From positions 385,501-449,500 of the forward strand of contig BSBK01001305.1 in assembly GCA_027943335.1 (NCBI GenBank): a stretch of DNA of 64,000 nucleotides, given 5' to 3'. Shown here one piece after another: positions 12,265 through 24,732 of this stretch; positions within the stretch are counted from its first letter, which is position 1, and each line of letters begins with the position of its first letter. Under the pieces are notes generated by a model, which was given only the letters and a program-made list of their open reading frames with translations, did no database searches and had not been told where the DNA came from. The stretch is from Chamaecyparis obtusa (lineage: Eukaryota; Streptophyta; Pinopsida; Cupressales; Cupressaceae). The position numbers and the translations under genes were made by a program.

Positions 12265-14847
12265 TGTTGGTACTTTGAAAAATCCAGATAGTTTTGAGCC
12301 TATATTAAAAGATTTTTCTCCTAAGGCAAAGTTCAGTGCTTCAAAAACCACTGTGAAAAGACCTAGTTGTGAGTATTAGGGTGAAAACCCTAGGGCAACT
12401 TGAGATATGTTATATTCAAGCGTTACTTTTTGCTCATTAAATCTTTGAAATAAGCATGTGCTATATTGAAGCCTTTTAAAATGCCCACTTTATGTTATGT
12501 TACTAAGTCACTCGATGGGGTCCCTTTTGATAAATTCTTTTAAAAAACCTTTGGTTTTCCTCATTTATTTCCTTAGAGTGCTTTCTTTTAAAACTTGTGG
12601 TTATCATTAAATCTCAAGCTTCCTAGTTGTCATAGTTTTTGACATACGAAATAGCAACAGGGTGACATCTATCTGGGTAGGTCCATTCTTCATTCTCAGC
12701 TATCAGTTAAGCATTAGAATCAATCGACGGTTGTTGTTATACCGTTGAGCTGAGTTGCATGCCTTTTAATCTTGCAAAATAGTGACAAGTGTCTGATCAA
12801 CTTCTTGCTAATAGAGGCAAGTTTTGGCTTGTCAATCTCCATGGCGGTTCTCTCACATTGACAGATGTCCAAGGTGACGTTATACAGTCAGGTCTCCAAT
12901 TTTTCAAAAAGAGAAACTTCTGATAGATCTAGCGATTGTTGTTACATCGTAGGGATGAGATGCTCAGTTTTTTTAGGCTTGCGAATTAGCGACGACTGTT
13001 CGATTTCACACGTCGGATGTAGGTTGAGGAGTGGGTCCTTAATCCCTAGGTCATGCTGATTTGTCTAAATTTCATTGGTCATAGACAACACTGACATATC
13101 AATTACTATTGTAATAAAGGTTTCGTAAAGTAGAAAGTGGGGCCAAAGTTTCATAAATTATGAGGATCGTTCGATTGAATAGCATCGACAGTTATTGTTA
13201 TATCTCAATCTGACTTTCCTGACAGTTTCTGATCAGTGCTTCAGTGACGTGATGAAACGTGTCCCAGGGTGAGATTGCAAGTTGGCACCCAGTCAGCAAT
13301 ATGAGCCAATCATAGATCACCATGTGGTAGGGAGGTGTACACAAGCCCAACTGGGTGATGAGGTGGATCGTCAAATGAATCAGGCGGTGCCATGTGGCAC
13401 ATGGGTCCCGCATTAAAATCAAAGGGTATGGTAAAGTTTGCACTATATGGTAATTTTGAATTTAAAATTGTAGAATTACACACAGATTTGAAAATTGCCT
13501 TCAGACTTCATTTTTTATCCAAATATATCAGTATAATATATCAACGAAATTGGTACAAAATGAGGATTGCAATAGAAGCATCGAAAATCTAATTTGATCA
13601 AGTGGGTGATAGCAGTAATTGTTTTTTTAATCCGGATTTAGAATTTGGTGAAGATTTTTCAATCCAGACTGTGACTAATTTACAAATCCGGGAAAGGGGG
13701 AAGATCAGATTTTTAGCAACTTGGCTTTCCTTGCAGAGATTCTTCTTGGGTTCACAAAGATATCAGATTTGTTAATTGTTTCAAGGACTTTATTGCTGAT
13801 TTGATCTTTTTCAGAGGAAGTAGCTGATTATTCTCAGGAATGTTTTGCAGAGGTACAAACAGATCATATTTCATTATCCTGCAGGACTTGGGATTTATAG
13901 TTAGGTTTAAGGCTTTTAACCTAAGTGATATTTTTCTTATTGTATCCTTGTCTCTATAAAAGGAATTTTGTGATCATTTAGAAGGGCTGGCTGGAAATTC
14001 TTGACACAGGAAGTTGAAAAGCTAAGTGTGTATCCTTAGTCCAAATTGTAACATATTTTGCTAGTTGTATCAATAAAGAGGGAAACCTTTCAAAATCTTT
14101 TGCATATTGTCTAAGTGTTGTATTTTGAAATAGTTTATAATACAGGAGTTTGAATCCTTATACTTAATGCAATTTTCAGTTTTCAGATCTCTCCTTTGGT
14201 TGTGCTTCTTGAGTTTTGGGTTTTCTGATTCATTGCTCAGAGTTTATTTGTGTATGTGTTTTATTTCTCTGTCTTGATTTTGGATCAAGTTAAAAGTCTT
14301 TGAAATAAACATAGATTCATTTGGTTCAACTAAAAGGATGTTTGTAAGTAGTGTGAATCTGGTCTATTGTGTTTATGGCTTGGAATCTTTATTCTTGTAT
14401 TTTGTATCTATCTCAGATATGTTGCCCAATGGACAAGGCACTGATAAAAAATTAGTATCTCCTATAGTGATGCAAGTTTGGCATGGTTGTTGACATTATG
14501 CAAGAAATCAAGTTAAAATCCTTTCAATCCTTTGAGTTTTATGTATTTAGGTCTCAGTTATTTCATAGCAATGGAGAGTCAATGAATGACTGGTTATGAT
14601 TTAGTACTTTCTTGCTATTATCTACTTTGTTCAATCCAGTCCTGGTGTTGTAAAGAAGTGTTCTATTTTACTGGATTAGGTGCACCCACCTTGGTTCTGT
14701 AGAGCCAGAAGTGAAGAGGGCAGTCTTGTCCCTATAGTTGGTCCAGTTGCCTATAGATTTCTCACATTTGGAATGAAACCATCGTTAATATTAGTCATAG
14801 GTATATTGGTATCTTATGAAGTGTAAAATCCTATCCAGGAACCAACA
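12265..14847 (+). repeat. Element B LTR3 (3' outer LTR)
   Basis: Begins TGTTGGTACT, ends ACCAACA, followed by the right target copy TGACC at 14848-14852 and then by the host ORF. At 2583 bp it is slightly shorter than LTR1 and LTR2. TATA box at 13955-13961, hairpin module near 14674. Confidence 0.85.
13955..13961 (+). promoter_or_regulatory. TATA box of element B LTR3
   Basis: TATAAAA preceded by CTTGTCTC, as in LTR1. As an outer 3' LTR it could drive read-through transcripts to the right, antisense to element A. Confidence 0.6.
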
Positions 14848-14852
14848 TGACC
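14848..14852. repeat. Target-site duplication TGACC, right copy (element B)
   Basis: Follows LTR3 directly and matches 317-321 exactly. Confidence 0.85.
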
Positions 14853-15660
14853 CAAACCTAAATATCTTTGTTTTGTCATGCTTGATTGCTTTGATGTTAT
14901 CAATCAACTGTGCGTGCAAGATCTCACACAAGTTGAACTCTGCATCTTCCTTTACAAGTCTAATGGCTACTAGAATAGTGCCCGCAAACACACCATTCAC
15001 CCTGCTAGTGTGATGAAACATGTATCCAAGTATCATAGACATCAATTTGATGTCAGCTTGCTCAATAGGCTCAATTGTCATCTCACGCCTATCACTCCTT
15101 GACTTACATGTTTTCTCAACAATTTTCCTGACATCCTTGCCCACAGGAAGGATGACACCTGTCCTAGAAAGGCCTTTCATCTCATGTATTAGGTCACTAG
15201 TGATTCTTACTGGCACAACACCTATCCAAAATAGGTCATCATGAATTCTACTCAAAAGTATTTTATTCCATTCTATCTCATAGAATTCATATGTCGTAGC
15301 ATACTCCACTACTGGGTGATCATTCGACTTAACATATTCATACATGAATGTTTTATCTGGTTTCAACATGGCATCCATGTGCACCCTTAACCTATCCAAT
15401 CCTACTGGTTCTTTCTTGTAGTAGATGTAAGCCCTAATGTCTTCCACATGCATGAGGCCCATAGGTGTGTGAGAGAATGCTCCCTCTAAATCATCGAGGG
15501 TTGACTTAAATGGATGTTTCTTAAATACATATCTCTTCTTCTCTGCAACATCAAAAACTATGGGAGTGGCTATGCCTTACTTGATTAATCGCTTTGCAAC
15601 TAATCTTCGAGATAGTCTGAAGACTACTGAATCGGTGCAATGAACAAGGGTTTCTGTGAC
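14848..15660 (-). pseudogene. Unknown retroelement ORF of element A, right part, cut by element B
   Basis: The minus frame is open from about 15570 to the B junction, about 240 codons; the 15 codons beyond it are LTR sequence. Further upstream the frame continues to about 15660 with one stop at about 15577. The segment includes VFKKHPFKSTLDDLEG, YEFYEIEWNKILLSRIHDDL and GMTIEP-like and MILGYMFHH stretches, mixed alpha/beta in appearance, with no DDE, RT, protease or zinc motif. After the junction the frame goes on at 316-1. It lies downstream of the four-knuckle gag on the same strand, so it may be a second ORF of a non-autonomous LTR element. Function not recognised. Confidence 0.6.
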
Positions 15661-16130
15661 TAACCAAATGGACTGCAAATCATTGTTAGATCACTCTACA
15701 AGTCTTCACAACAACTTTTAGGCTCTTTCTGCTCTCCTATTGCTCTGAATTTGAATGCAATGAGTAATCAAACAACTTTCTATGTACTTAAAGTGAAAAT
15801 TCCACCATTAATGCTTGCCGCGTAAACCAAGCTGTCACTTAAACATTTCCAACTTGAGTTTTGCTAACAATCAGTATATGCACTCTTGCACAAAGGTTCC
15901 TTTATAATCCAAAAGCTTAAGTCCAAAGGTGCATACTTTGAGAGTGAGTATACCAGCCACACAGGGGTCTAGAGCTAAATTAGCTCCCCCTATGACCCTG
16001 AGGGCCATTCATCTAGATGTAGAGGGTGCGTCCACTATGGATGCATCCAATACATTCTCATCAACTTTGTCCTTCTTTTCTTCTGTCTAAATCAAGCTTG
16101 CATCCTCTGAGGATTTCACAAACTTGACTT
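15661..16130. other. Spacer inside element A
   Basis: Between the unknown ORF and the gag region of element A. The minus strand shows many stops and no clear homology. I see no feature beyond AT-rich spacer. Confidence 0.4.
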
Positions 16131-17139
16131 CTCCTTCGGGATCTAAAATTGGTTCTTCAACCCTTTTAGGGCTTTCCTAACCTTGTGTCCTTGATCTACA
16201 GAACTTTGAGATATGTCTAGCCTTGTTACAAGAGTGGAAAATGACTGGAGGTCTTACATTCCTTGGCACATTGACATGAGTCACCATTCTGCATTTTCTC
16301 GCTAAGTGACCATTATAGTTACATATATGACTTGTAACATTCTGAGAACTTCTTGTGTTTGTCTAATTTTGATTTCTTTGATCTTGCTGAATCCTATTCT
16401 TCTTACTAGTCTTGCAATTCATAGCTCTATGACCAAATTTATTACATGAATAACAATAACCATTAAAAGGTCTTACCTCTGTACATCTCCTTGCAATGTG
16501 TCCATGCTTGTTACATGAAAAACAAGTGTGGTCTACAGGCTTGCACTCATTCTTAGGTGGTTCACCATTATCTTTGGTTTGATATTTAGTCTCCTTAGCA
16601 TTAGTAGAGTCTTTTTCTGAGTCCTTTCTTGCTCGCATGTTGTCAATATAATTTTTTGCTTCATTGTACCCAATACAACTAGTGTCTCCTTTGGCTCATG
16701 TTGCATACAACTGAGATTCTATCAAATAAAAACTGGTGTGCAATTTGTCAATATGATTCTTTGCTTCTTTCAATTCAGACTCCAAGCTTTCTTTGCTATT
16801 CCTTAGCTCCAAGATTTCCATGTTTGCTTTCCTTAGTTCTTCATTGAGTTGAAGGTTCTCTTTGACTTGTTCATTATAGACTTCCTGATTGTTGATCAGC
16901 TTATCATCAAATTCTTCAAGTAGTTCTTTCATAGATGCATTTTCTTCATTTAGCTTCTTGACCTTTGCTCCTAGATCACTGTTAGAGCATTCTTTCAAAT
17001 CCTTTCTTAGCCTTTTGATAACCAATTGTGCATCACTAACTTTTTCTTTTAGTTCTTCAATTTCTCTTTCTGATTTTTCCAGGTCTTCAAGAGAAGCTTC
17101 CAAATTTCTTTTTAGATGTTTAATTTATGCTTTGTCCAT
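16130..17139 (-). pseudogene. Gag of element A: coiled coil plus four CCHC zinc knuckles
   Basis: The minus strand first gives a long Glu/Lys/Leu-rich coiled coil (17103-16696, e.g. LEKSEREIEELKEKVSD). Zinc knuckles follow: CFSCNKHGHIARRC and CYSCNKFGHRAMNC (about 16540-16400), then two degraded ones, ICNYNGHLARKC (first Cys lost, near 16300) and SCNKARHISKFC (near 16220). The layout fits a nucleocapsid-type gag that binds RNA. Four knuckles exceed the one or two typical of plant gag. The frame has several breaks. It lies just inside the primer site at 17180, the expected place for gag. Superfamily (copia or gypsy) is not settled, because no pol is present. Confidence 0.65.
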
Positions 17140-17179
17140 GATTTCCTCAAGTGGTTAAACTTCTTTACTAAGGACTAGA

Positions 17180-17191
17180 GCTCTGATACCA
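17180..17191 (-). promoter_or_regulatory. Primer-binding site for initiator tRNA-Met, element A
   Basis: On the minus strand the sequence is TGGTATCAGAGC, the standard plant iMet PBS, two bases after the LTR end CCTAACA (17194). This fixes element A as a minus-strand LTR retrotransposon. Confidence 0.85.
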
Positions 17192-17193
17192 AT

Positions 17194-18361
17194 TGTTAGG
17201 AATGGGAACACTAAGAGGGGGGGGGGGAATCAATGTTCACTGTATTTTAACTTTTCAATTTAATCTTTATATTAAACTTAAATGCTTAAGTAATAAATTA
17301 AATATTCACATAAACATGAAACATGAAATCAACACATGACACCAATATGGTTACGGGGAAACGCAAATAGGTAAAAAACCCAATGGGAATTGACACCCAC
17401 TAATATTTTGTACTAGTGTTTTGTGATCCTTTTTAGAAGATCCTTAACCCTGTTAGGAGTTCCTTTACAATAATTTAAGTATAGTAGACCTTGTTAAGGG
17501 TCAGACGCTATTAGGTGTCTTTTACAATAGTCCATGTTAGGGGAGAGGATGCACTGTCCAAGAGCTCATTGCTCAAGTGGTGAAGGCTACAACCTTTTGA
17601 TCTCAGATACACACTATATCTGCAGGATGAACTTTCACTATGATACTGCTTGTCAGATCAGTTCCTTTGATGCGCTGATGCTTTGTCCTCTAGGAAAGCT
17701 TGAATACATCTTATAGTGTCTTTGCAAACTTTTTCTCTACTTATCACAACTCTCTATCAACTTCCATGCTAAATACATTGGGTGCATCTTATATTTATAC
17801 ACACATACAAAATAAACTAGGTCGGCCCTTAGACCTATTACATACAATGCTTCCAAATGAATTGGCTTAAGCGTGCTTACAAAAAAAAAATTATACATGT
17901 TGGAAACCTAAATAAAATAGGTGCATAGCCTTTAAAACATTACATTATATCCGCAAACCAAAATACTAAATGTCGGCTTCATGCTCTATTCTTCTCTGGC
18001 ACACACTGGCTGTGTAACTTCAACTGACTGTATCTTTCTCATCCTTGCACATCTGATCATGCGCTCATAGAATAAGCATGAAAATAGTCTAACCAACTTA
18101 ACTTCCAGGGAACATACCATAATTCTTTTGTAGGCACATGCGCTAATGCTCTGAATTGCAGGAACTCTGTATACTGTCCAGTCTTCAATACTTAACTGAT
18201 TTCTGATCTTCTCATTAAGTGCGCTGATTCCAAACTACTATATGACTTTGTTGCCATAATGAAAACACTATATCAAGTCATATACATCAGTATAGACAAC
18301 TTTCCAATAGTCTATGCCTAAAAATCTATCATTTCTGAGTTTTGGTGTCTCCAACCTGGCA
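17194..18361 (-). repeat. 5' LTR of element A (inner end firm, outer end tentative)
   Basis: The inner end at 17194 is fixed by the PBS. The outer end is placed at 18361, where the minus strand reads TGCCAGGTTGGAGACACC, a plausible TG start. The partner LTR is outside the window, so this cannot be tested by comparison. A G-run at 17218-17229 lies close to the inner end. Confidence 0.5.
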
Positions 18362-20448
18362 TTGTTGTTTGTGTTTTTGATAAGTGGACCTTCAGATTCA
18401 CAAGATTTTGTGTGTTACTAATTTTTTGTCTATTGGCAGCTGTCTCTACTTTTGATTTCTAATATTTTATGCAAAATGTTGGCCAAAGATATAAATTTGA
18501 AAGAAGAAAAACCTTTAACATATGGTTTTGCAAGATGATATTAGAAGATAAAAATAAAAGACTACTAAGTAAAGTTTTTTTGCAGGTTTCCTTGGCTGAT
18601 CAACTAAATGTTGTGTTTTCCTAAATATTTTTCTTAGGAATATAGATTAATTGGGAGGTTTATCTTGGTGCTTATTTAATTTTTAGGGGAGTATGCTCTT
18701 TTCCCTTGTGGAAAATTAGAAACCTTGAAGTATTTGAGCTTCCACTTTGAGAAAACCTTGGGAATTAATATTTTTCTTGAGTGTTTGGGAGAAAAAAATT
18801 GATTATGAGAGTATGCTCTTTTTACCTTGAGGGAGAATTAGAAATAAAGACCTCAAATGTTTCCAATCCATTCTTTTCAATTAAACCTTTAGTGAGCCTG
18901 CCATTTGAGGAACAAATCTCCAGGGAATGACTCAAGTGGGAACAAGGTGAACTCGGCCCTTCCAACCCACTATAAAAAATGCTTCTTTGAGATTAAAGTC
19001 TTAGAGGATGTAGCTATTTATATCTTTGATGTTCTTTTGTATGTGTAGGGCTTTGAGGCCTTAATCTTTCTTGTGGGACCACACTATCCAGAGTATTCGT
19101 AGGGCTATAGGTCTTAATCCTTCTTGTGGGACTATGGGAGATAGCTATGAATAGATGCCTTGACTATGGACCCTTTAGAGTAGAGACCACTTGGTTCACC
19201 TCTGAAAGGTTGATAACCATGTGCAAGGAGAATGGTAATCTCCCAAAGAAACTCACCATATTGTACCCTCATTAGCGCTTGGAGTTAGATATTACGACAT
19301 CATGAATGGAGCCATTGTGTGCTTGGTGATGACCATATTCTAATTAGCTCTTGGGTGTGTACCTAAGTCAGTGAGCAAGGATTTTTGACCTCTTCTAATC
19401 CCTTTAGGGATCAAGAGTGTGTTTGTATTTATTGTAACATTTCACACCCCTTTACACTTGAATCCAACAAGGTTTCTTTATCCCTTGTTGGACTATTTTT
19501 GATGACTATTTTTAAAGTGATTGTGGTAAACTTAGTGTAGTTAATGCCCTTTTGAATACTTGAAAATTAGTTATTACCATTGAAAAAATCCACCTAAAGG
19601 TCAAACAGTCAGACAAATTCCTGAAACCAGCTAAAACTGTCAAAGTTCATGTTTTTTCATCTCGGACTTGACATTGGCGTTTCTATATTTTGTCATCTCC
19701 GACTGTGGTTTTTCATCTTCACTTTAAAAAAATGAGCTTCATATTGTGGTATAATATTGTAAATCAAGTTTTCTAACGACTTCTAAAATCTTTTGGCTTC
19801 AGTAGCTTAGTTGACTAGTCAAAATAGAGGAAGAGTGGCCATTGATCTTACATTCATCTTTCATCATCCAAACATCAATCAACCCTAATCTTCCACATCA
19901 TTCTTCCAAAGAGAATTATCATTGGACTTTAATCAAATTTATTTATCTTAACTGACCCACAACCAAATTGAATCAAGATTCAATCCAATCAAAAAATCCT
20001 TTCTCCTTCATTAAGATTTAATCCAATCTTTAGGTAGAAATATTTATCTAAGGGTGACATTAGATCCTCATCCATAGAAAGCACTTTTCTTCATAGTTTA
20101 CCTCTCTTACTTGAGATCATTTTTCCATCATCAAGTATTGAGCTCAATCTATTCATATCCTATTCTCACTTGGGATCATTTGTCGATCTTTGAGTGGAAG
20201 AATGATATCATCAATCAATCTAGCATCCAAAGTTTATTTACAACATCATAGGAACTTTGTCTACATCAATATCATCTTAAACCTTAATCCAAATCTCAAA
20301 ATAAAATAAAATCCAAATCAAACATCAATCCCAAATCAATCATCATTGAGGTCCTTGCCCTCCTAATCCAAGTCCAATTTATTGTTCATTCAACTCCCTC
20401 TATTCCATCATCAAGTCCATTCTTTCTTCAATCTTTGGTCACACTTGT
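18362..20448. other. Unassigned stretch, probably LTR/leader of element C
   Basis: No coding frame of note. An imperfect ~120-bp direct repeat (GAGTATGCTCTTTT at 18687 and 18809), a second loose repeat around CTTGTGGGAC (19070, 19125), and a TATA-like ACTATAAAAAATGC near 18970 could belong to the 5' LTR of element C, whose gag starts at 20449. CCAACAAGG...CCCTTGTTGG (19463-19490) can form a hairpin. I found no matching 3' LTR. Confidence 0.3.
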
Positions 20449-22440
20449 ATGATCTCTACTCAATCTAATAAAACCACATCGGCCAATATGTTGCAACCTA
20501 ATTCAAATAAGGGAGTTGAGAATACCCTTTCCAATATAGATCTGGTGACATATAATATTTATACTCACAAAGAGATTTATCAACAAGAAAACCCCAATCC
20601 CTTTCCAAGGTTAACCCCATAAATCAAAGAGTTTATTCGAGATCCTTACATTGCAGAAATGGTACAACAAATGATTAAAGAAAGTTGAAATGAAGTTTTC
20701 TTAAATCTTGTTCATGATGGAGTCACACTCCCCAAGGAATTTTATGAAATGTTTCTATGAAAAAACATAACAAAAGATGGGGTTCATATTCTACAAGCTC
20801 CGGTTGAACCTTCATCATTGATAGGAAGAGATAAGGCTCCCATGGGAACATCTTTCATGCCAGAACTAACTTCCCAATCATAGAATTTTTAGTTGAGTGA
20901 AGAACACATCCAACAACTCATTAGTGCCTTATCCAATACCATATCAAATAACACCACTCCACCTTCTACATCAATTAGCACTTGTACGAGTTGCTTCAAC
21001 ATTGGGAAAACATATCTCCCCCACCTATTTCTTCACAGTTCCCTCCTCAATTCACTCCATCCTTTCTCCAAATTCCTTCTAGTGTGTTGAATACTTATGC
21101 TCCACTAGAATCATCATCACATCAATAAAAACCTCCTCCTCCCCCTCCTTTTAAACCATCATCAATGATCAATCAAACCAACTTTGGAGGAGGACAAAAT
21201 CAAATTCCCTTGACACATCTAAATGCTCCCAATCTAGCACAACAATTCAATGAACTAAGAATCTTTGTTCAAGGGATGATAAGAAATCGTAATAAGGAGT
21301 TCTCATTTGAAGAGATATGCTACTTTCCCTTTCATAGATCTATCAACGTGGTAACCTTTCCCACAACCTTTGAGATACCAAAATTTGACAAATACTTGGG
21401 AGATAAATGTCCTAAACAATATCTCAAAGAGTTCTATGTGCCATGTCAAGAAGTTGCATACAATGAGGACTTCTTAAAGATACTCTTCACTAGAATCCTA
21501 GGTAGCCCTTCCCTTGAGTGGTTGATGAACATCCCACATGGGTCCATAACATCCTCTTCAGGTTTAGCTGATTTTTTTTTTCACTCAATATTCATACAAC
21601 ATTGAACAAGCATCACTAAGTGACCTTGCAACACAAAAAAAAGAAACGGTGATACTTTTTCTCACTTCTTACAAAGGTGGAGACACCTTGCAAACTGAAT
21701 TCCTTGGAAGATCAAATACACAAACCTCATTAAAATTTTCATTAAAAACATGAAACCTGAAATGTCTTTTCAGATGAAGATGGCATCTCCTGAGGATTTC
21801 AAAACCCTAGTCAAGAAGGGAAATAACATAGAGGATGGACTCTTGCAAAAAGGTTCCATTAAGCATTACACTATGTCATCCTTGGGTAACAATAACAATG
21901 AGAAGCCTAAATTATGGTCCAAGAACATAGGCATTATGAATGATAGAGTTATTGATGTCAAACATATTCAAGATGCCCATGGTGCAAACAATAATCAAGG
22001 TAATCACAATTAGAAAAAAAAAATCATAAATGCAATTAGAATAATAACAAAAATCAACAACTGAATAATCAACAACAATCACATAATCAATCCTACAATA
22101 ACAACAATAACAATGATAGTAAAAAAAACTACAATCGCAAAAATTAATGATCACAAAAATTAATTCATTGCACTTCAAGAACCTTTGGACATCATTTTCA
22201 AAAGGATCGTATATCAAAACATGATGGTATTTATGAATACATGACTCTTTGATGATAATCAACCTAAGCCACATTAGTACAAAGACAATGAGTATGGTGA
22301 TTATCATTGCATCCAAGGGCATGACATTAAGAAATGCATAAAATTTAGACATTTTATCCAAGATCTCATAGATGACAGACAAATTGAAGTTGAAGGAAAC
22401 TCATCATCTACAAATGAAAAGATAAAGATCTACAAAAAAC
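20449..22440 (+). pseudogene. Gag of element C
   Basis: Starts at ATG 20449 and runs with several stops. Core gag domain 21165-21605: FHRSINVVTFP, FEIPKFDKYLGDKCP, QYLKEFYVPCQ, LFTRILGSPSLEWLMNIP, the usual pattern of Tat gag with W-x-x-x-L-P. After a frameshift near 21600 the SLSDLAT-like and MKPEMSFQMKMASPEDFKTL parts follow. An Asn-rich linker (22040-22140) and a degraded zinc-knuckle-like stretch, YHCIQGHDIKKC, close the protein near 22340. Forms the RNA-packing particle. Not functional here. Confidence 0.7.
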
Positions 22441-22919
22441 CCTACCCTGATCACAATAATAACATAAACAAAGCCTCAACATAAAATGAAACCTCGTATG
22501 ATTATACCACCAACCATATCACATGCTTTGATGTGTTTTGTTGAAAAATAGAGGCTAATGATGTTTTTGGTTTTGATTCACTATGTGGCCACATTGATGC
22601 AATTGATACTCATGTTAACTTGATTCAGTTTAAAGCTGCAAACTACAATGCTACCACACGTAGGGGAAGAGTCACTCTTAAAGATTTCATTCCTACTAAT
22701 CCACTATCTCCAAATGCACTAGCTACACCATCCAATTCAACTCAACCCACATCCCACTATGATGTGCTTTCATGATTAGGGAAGACTCCTGCACAAATAT
22801 ATATTCTTGAGATTCTCACTACCGCTCTAGTAGTACATAAAGACACCCTTTAGATTTCTCTTGTAGAGTCTCGTATTCCTAAAAATATTAATGCATCCTA
22901 ATTCATAGCTATGCTTAGA

Positions 22920-23320
22920 AATATTGTGGCCCAACAAAACCTAGTCTTCATAGATACAGATTTATGTGCTCCGAATACCCATCATAACATGTTGCTCCAC
23001 ATCGAAGTCTTAATCTAGAGACACAAGGTAAAAAGAGTCCTCATAGATAATGGATCCAATTTAAATCCGCGTACATTAAAAATGATTTGTTTCTTGGGAC
23101 TCTATGAAGATCTCCTAAATGTCACAAAGAGAATCACAATAAAGGCATATAATGAATGATAAAGAGAATCAAAGGGGATGATCATGCTCCACCTTAAGTT
23201 GGACCCACTTTTATTGAAATACAATTCCATGTTCTTGACCTCAACTTTCCATACAACATATTTCTTGGTAGGCCCTGGATATACGCTATCACAAGTGTTG
23301 TGTCTACTTATCATTAGTGC
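22920..23320 (+). pseudogene. Aspartic protease of element C
   Basis: The frame reads LLHIEVLI, one stop, then VKRVLIDNGSNLN. This matches the retropepsin active-site region; the usual D-(S/G/T)-G is here D-N-G. A later FLGRPWIY-like segment (near 23270) marks the end of the domain. Lies between gag and the long acidic linker of pol. Contains stops. Confidence 0.6.
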
Positions 23321-23399
23321 CTAAAATTACATCATCAAGGAAGAGAAGTCACTATCCTTGGAGATCCTCACCCTTTTTCATATTGTAAAAGATTAGAAG

Positions 23400-24642
23400 G
23401 TGTTCAAACAAATAATTTTCCTCTGAGTGAATTTGTAAAGATCTTTCCAAAAGATTCCATAGTAGAATCAGATAAGCCTTCTACAAGTGAACCATCTAAG
23501 ACTGCTCCAAAAATAGACAAAGGAAAAGAGAAGGTTGATAAAGTCAAAACTCTTGACACATAAAAAAGTTACATTCATGAATATTAGATTGGTAGAGTAT
23601 AAGTTTGAAAGTTCCTTTTGCATTGGACAACTACCACTTTCCCCAAAATCTTATGGTAAACCTTGAAAACTCTTTCCCAAGAAAGCTAAGGACATTATGT
23701 AGTGCAAGGAAACAACCTTTGAACATTTGGGTTATCTTGAAGATGAGCATATGGATTTTAACATCCTTGAATAGATCTATAATAATGGAAAAGATGATCC
23801 TGTGGATATTCCTAAAGGTAAATATATCAAGGCTCCTCCCATTGTTGAAAGCATGGGATATCATGGTACTATTATTGGTGCAAATGAAAATGGAATAATG
23901 AATCCTCTTGAAGTGACAAGCTATCCCTGAGGAAATGGATAGGGCTCCCTCACACCCAAGGAAACCTTTATTGATGACTATTGTTTGGTGGAAACTGATT
24001 TCAATAATGATGAGGAGGAATTATTTGAAGTACCTTTCTAATACATAGAATATGATCTTGACAACCATGTTCAAACCATAACCAAATTTGACCTTTTCTC
24101 CCTTGACCTTCCCCTCGTAAACCCTGACATGATAGACTGGGACCTACAAGACTTACCACCAACTTTAGATATTTGTAAAATGGACAAGGAAGTCCTGACC
24201 CTCTTTGGCCTACAAGATCTCCAAGATTATGAGTATGAAATAGAATACAAAAATCAAGCCTACTTCGGTAGCCAAGTCAATTCTCTCAGTCACAAAAGTA
24301 AAAAAAAAGTTTACAAAGCATCCCCTAGTGAAAACTCCTCTAGGGAACCTTTGGATGATGAAAAAGAGAAAATAAAGAACATGTCTTCTGGTGAAAAACT
24401 CCTTGAGGCACGAGAAGAGGGATAAGTTGACTTTCCATTCATGACACTACCACTTGAAAGTCTTCTATTTTGATCGAGGAAACCATTGAAGTAAATCTAG
24501 GTAACACATAGAATCCTAAGATCACCTACATTGTAGCTAGTCTGAATGTACAAGAGCACCAAGATATGACTAAATTCATTTGAAAAAGATAAATCAATCT
24601 AGGACATTCATTTTTGTACACCACTTTGTAGTTGATGGGTGA
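23400..24642 (+). pseudogene. Pol linker and start of reverse transcriptase, element C (5' of insertion D)
   Basis: Acidic linker common in Tat pol: EDEHMDFNILE, PPIVESMGYHG, then 24129-24425 with DWDLQDLPPTLDIC and HKSKKKVYKASPSENS. The last codons before 24643 (VASLNVQEHQDMTKFI, then INLGHSF) correspond to the segment just before the RT fingers. Coding homology stops at the TIR of element D and resumes at 35859 with DHLDPKVK. Confidence 0.6.
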
Positions 24643-24670
24643 TCCCACGAAGATGTGTCCCACTTTTAGG
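24643..24670 (+). repeat. Left terminal inverted repeat of element D
   Basis: TCCCACGAAGATGTGTCCCA followed by CTTTTAG. Pairs with the right end at 35832-35858. The internal block GTCCCACTTTT is identical in both. Confidence 0.6.
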
Positions 24671-24732
24671 GATGAACAAAATCGTGAAGCTGGGGAAAAA
24701 TAAAAATTTTGAGCCTTCGTATGGAGTAGATA

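Larger units (their letters stand above)
322..14847 (+). mobile_element. Element B: tandem non-autonomous LTR retrotransposon (LTR-int-LTR-int-LTR)
   Basis: Three LTRs of about 2.6 kb (322, 6295, 12265) alternate with two internal regions of about 3.4 kb, giving a period of 5970-5973 bp. Only the outermost ends carry a target duplication (TGACC). The element therefore sits in the genome as one insertion that was amplified by one unit, most simply by unequal recombination between LTRs. Each internal region holds one gag-like, acid-rich ORF and no protease, RT, RNase H or integrase, so the family depends on enzymes from elsewhere. The primer site and the motif before the LTR match element E in this window, which points to the Tat/Ogre branch of Ty3/gypsy as helper. 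Confidence 0.85.

Noticed and set aside
14791..14847. Last 15 codons of the minus ORF 15462-14791
   Set aside because: They are element B LTR3 sequence read through by chance; the host frame ends at 14848 and goes on at 316.
17534..17716. 60-codon ORF in the LTR of element A
   Set aside because: Lies within the LTR, opposite to the element, no domain.
21912..22382. 156-codon minus ORF rich in Tyr/Cys/Ile
   Set aside because: Antisense of the Asn-rich linker of element C gag (AAC/AAT repeats); composition explains it.
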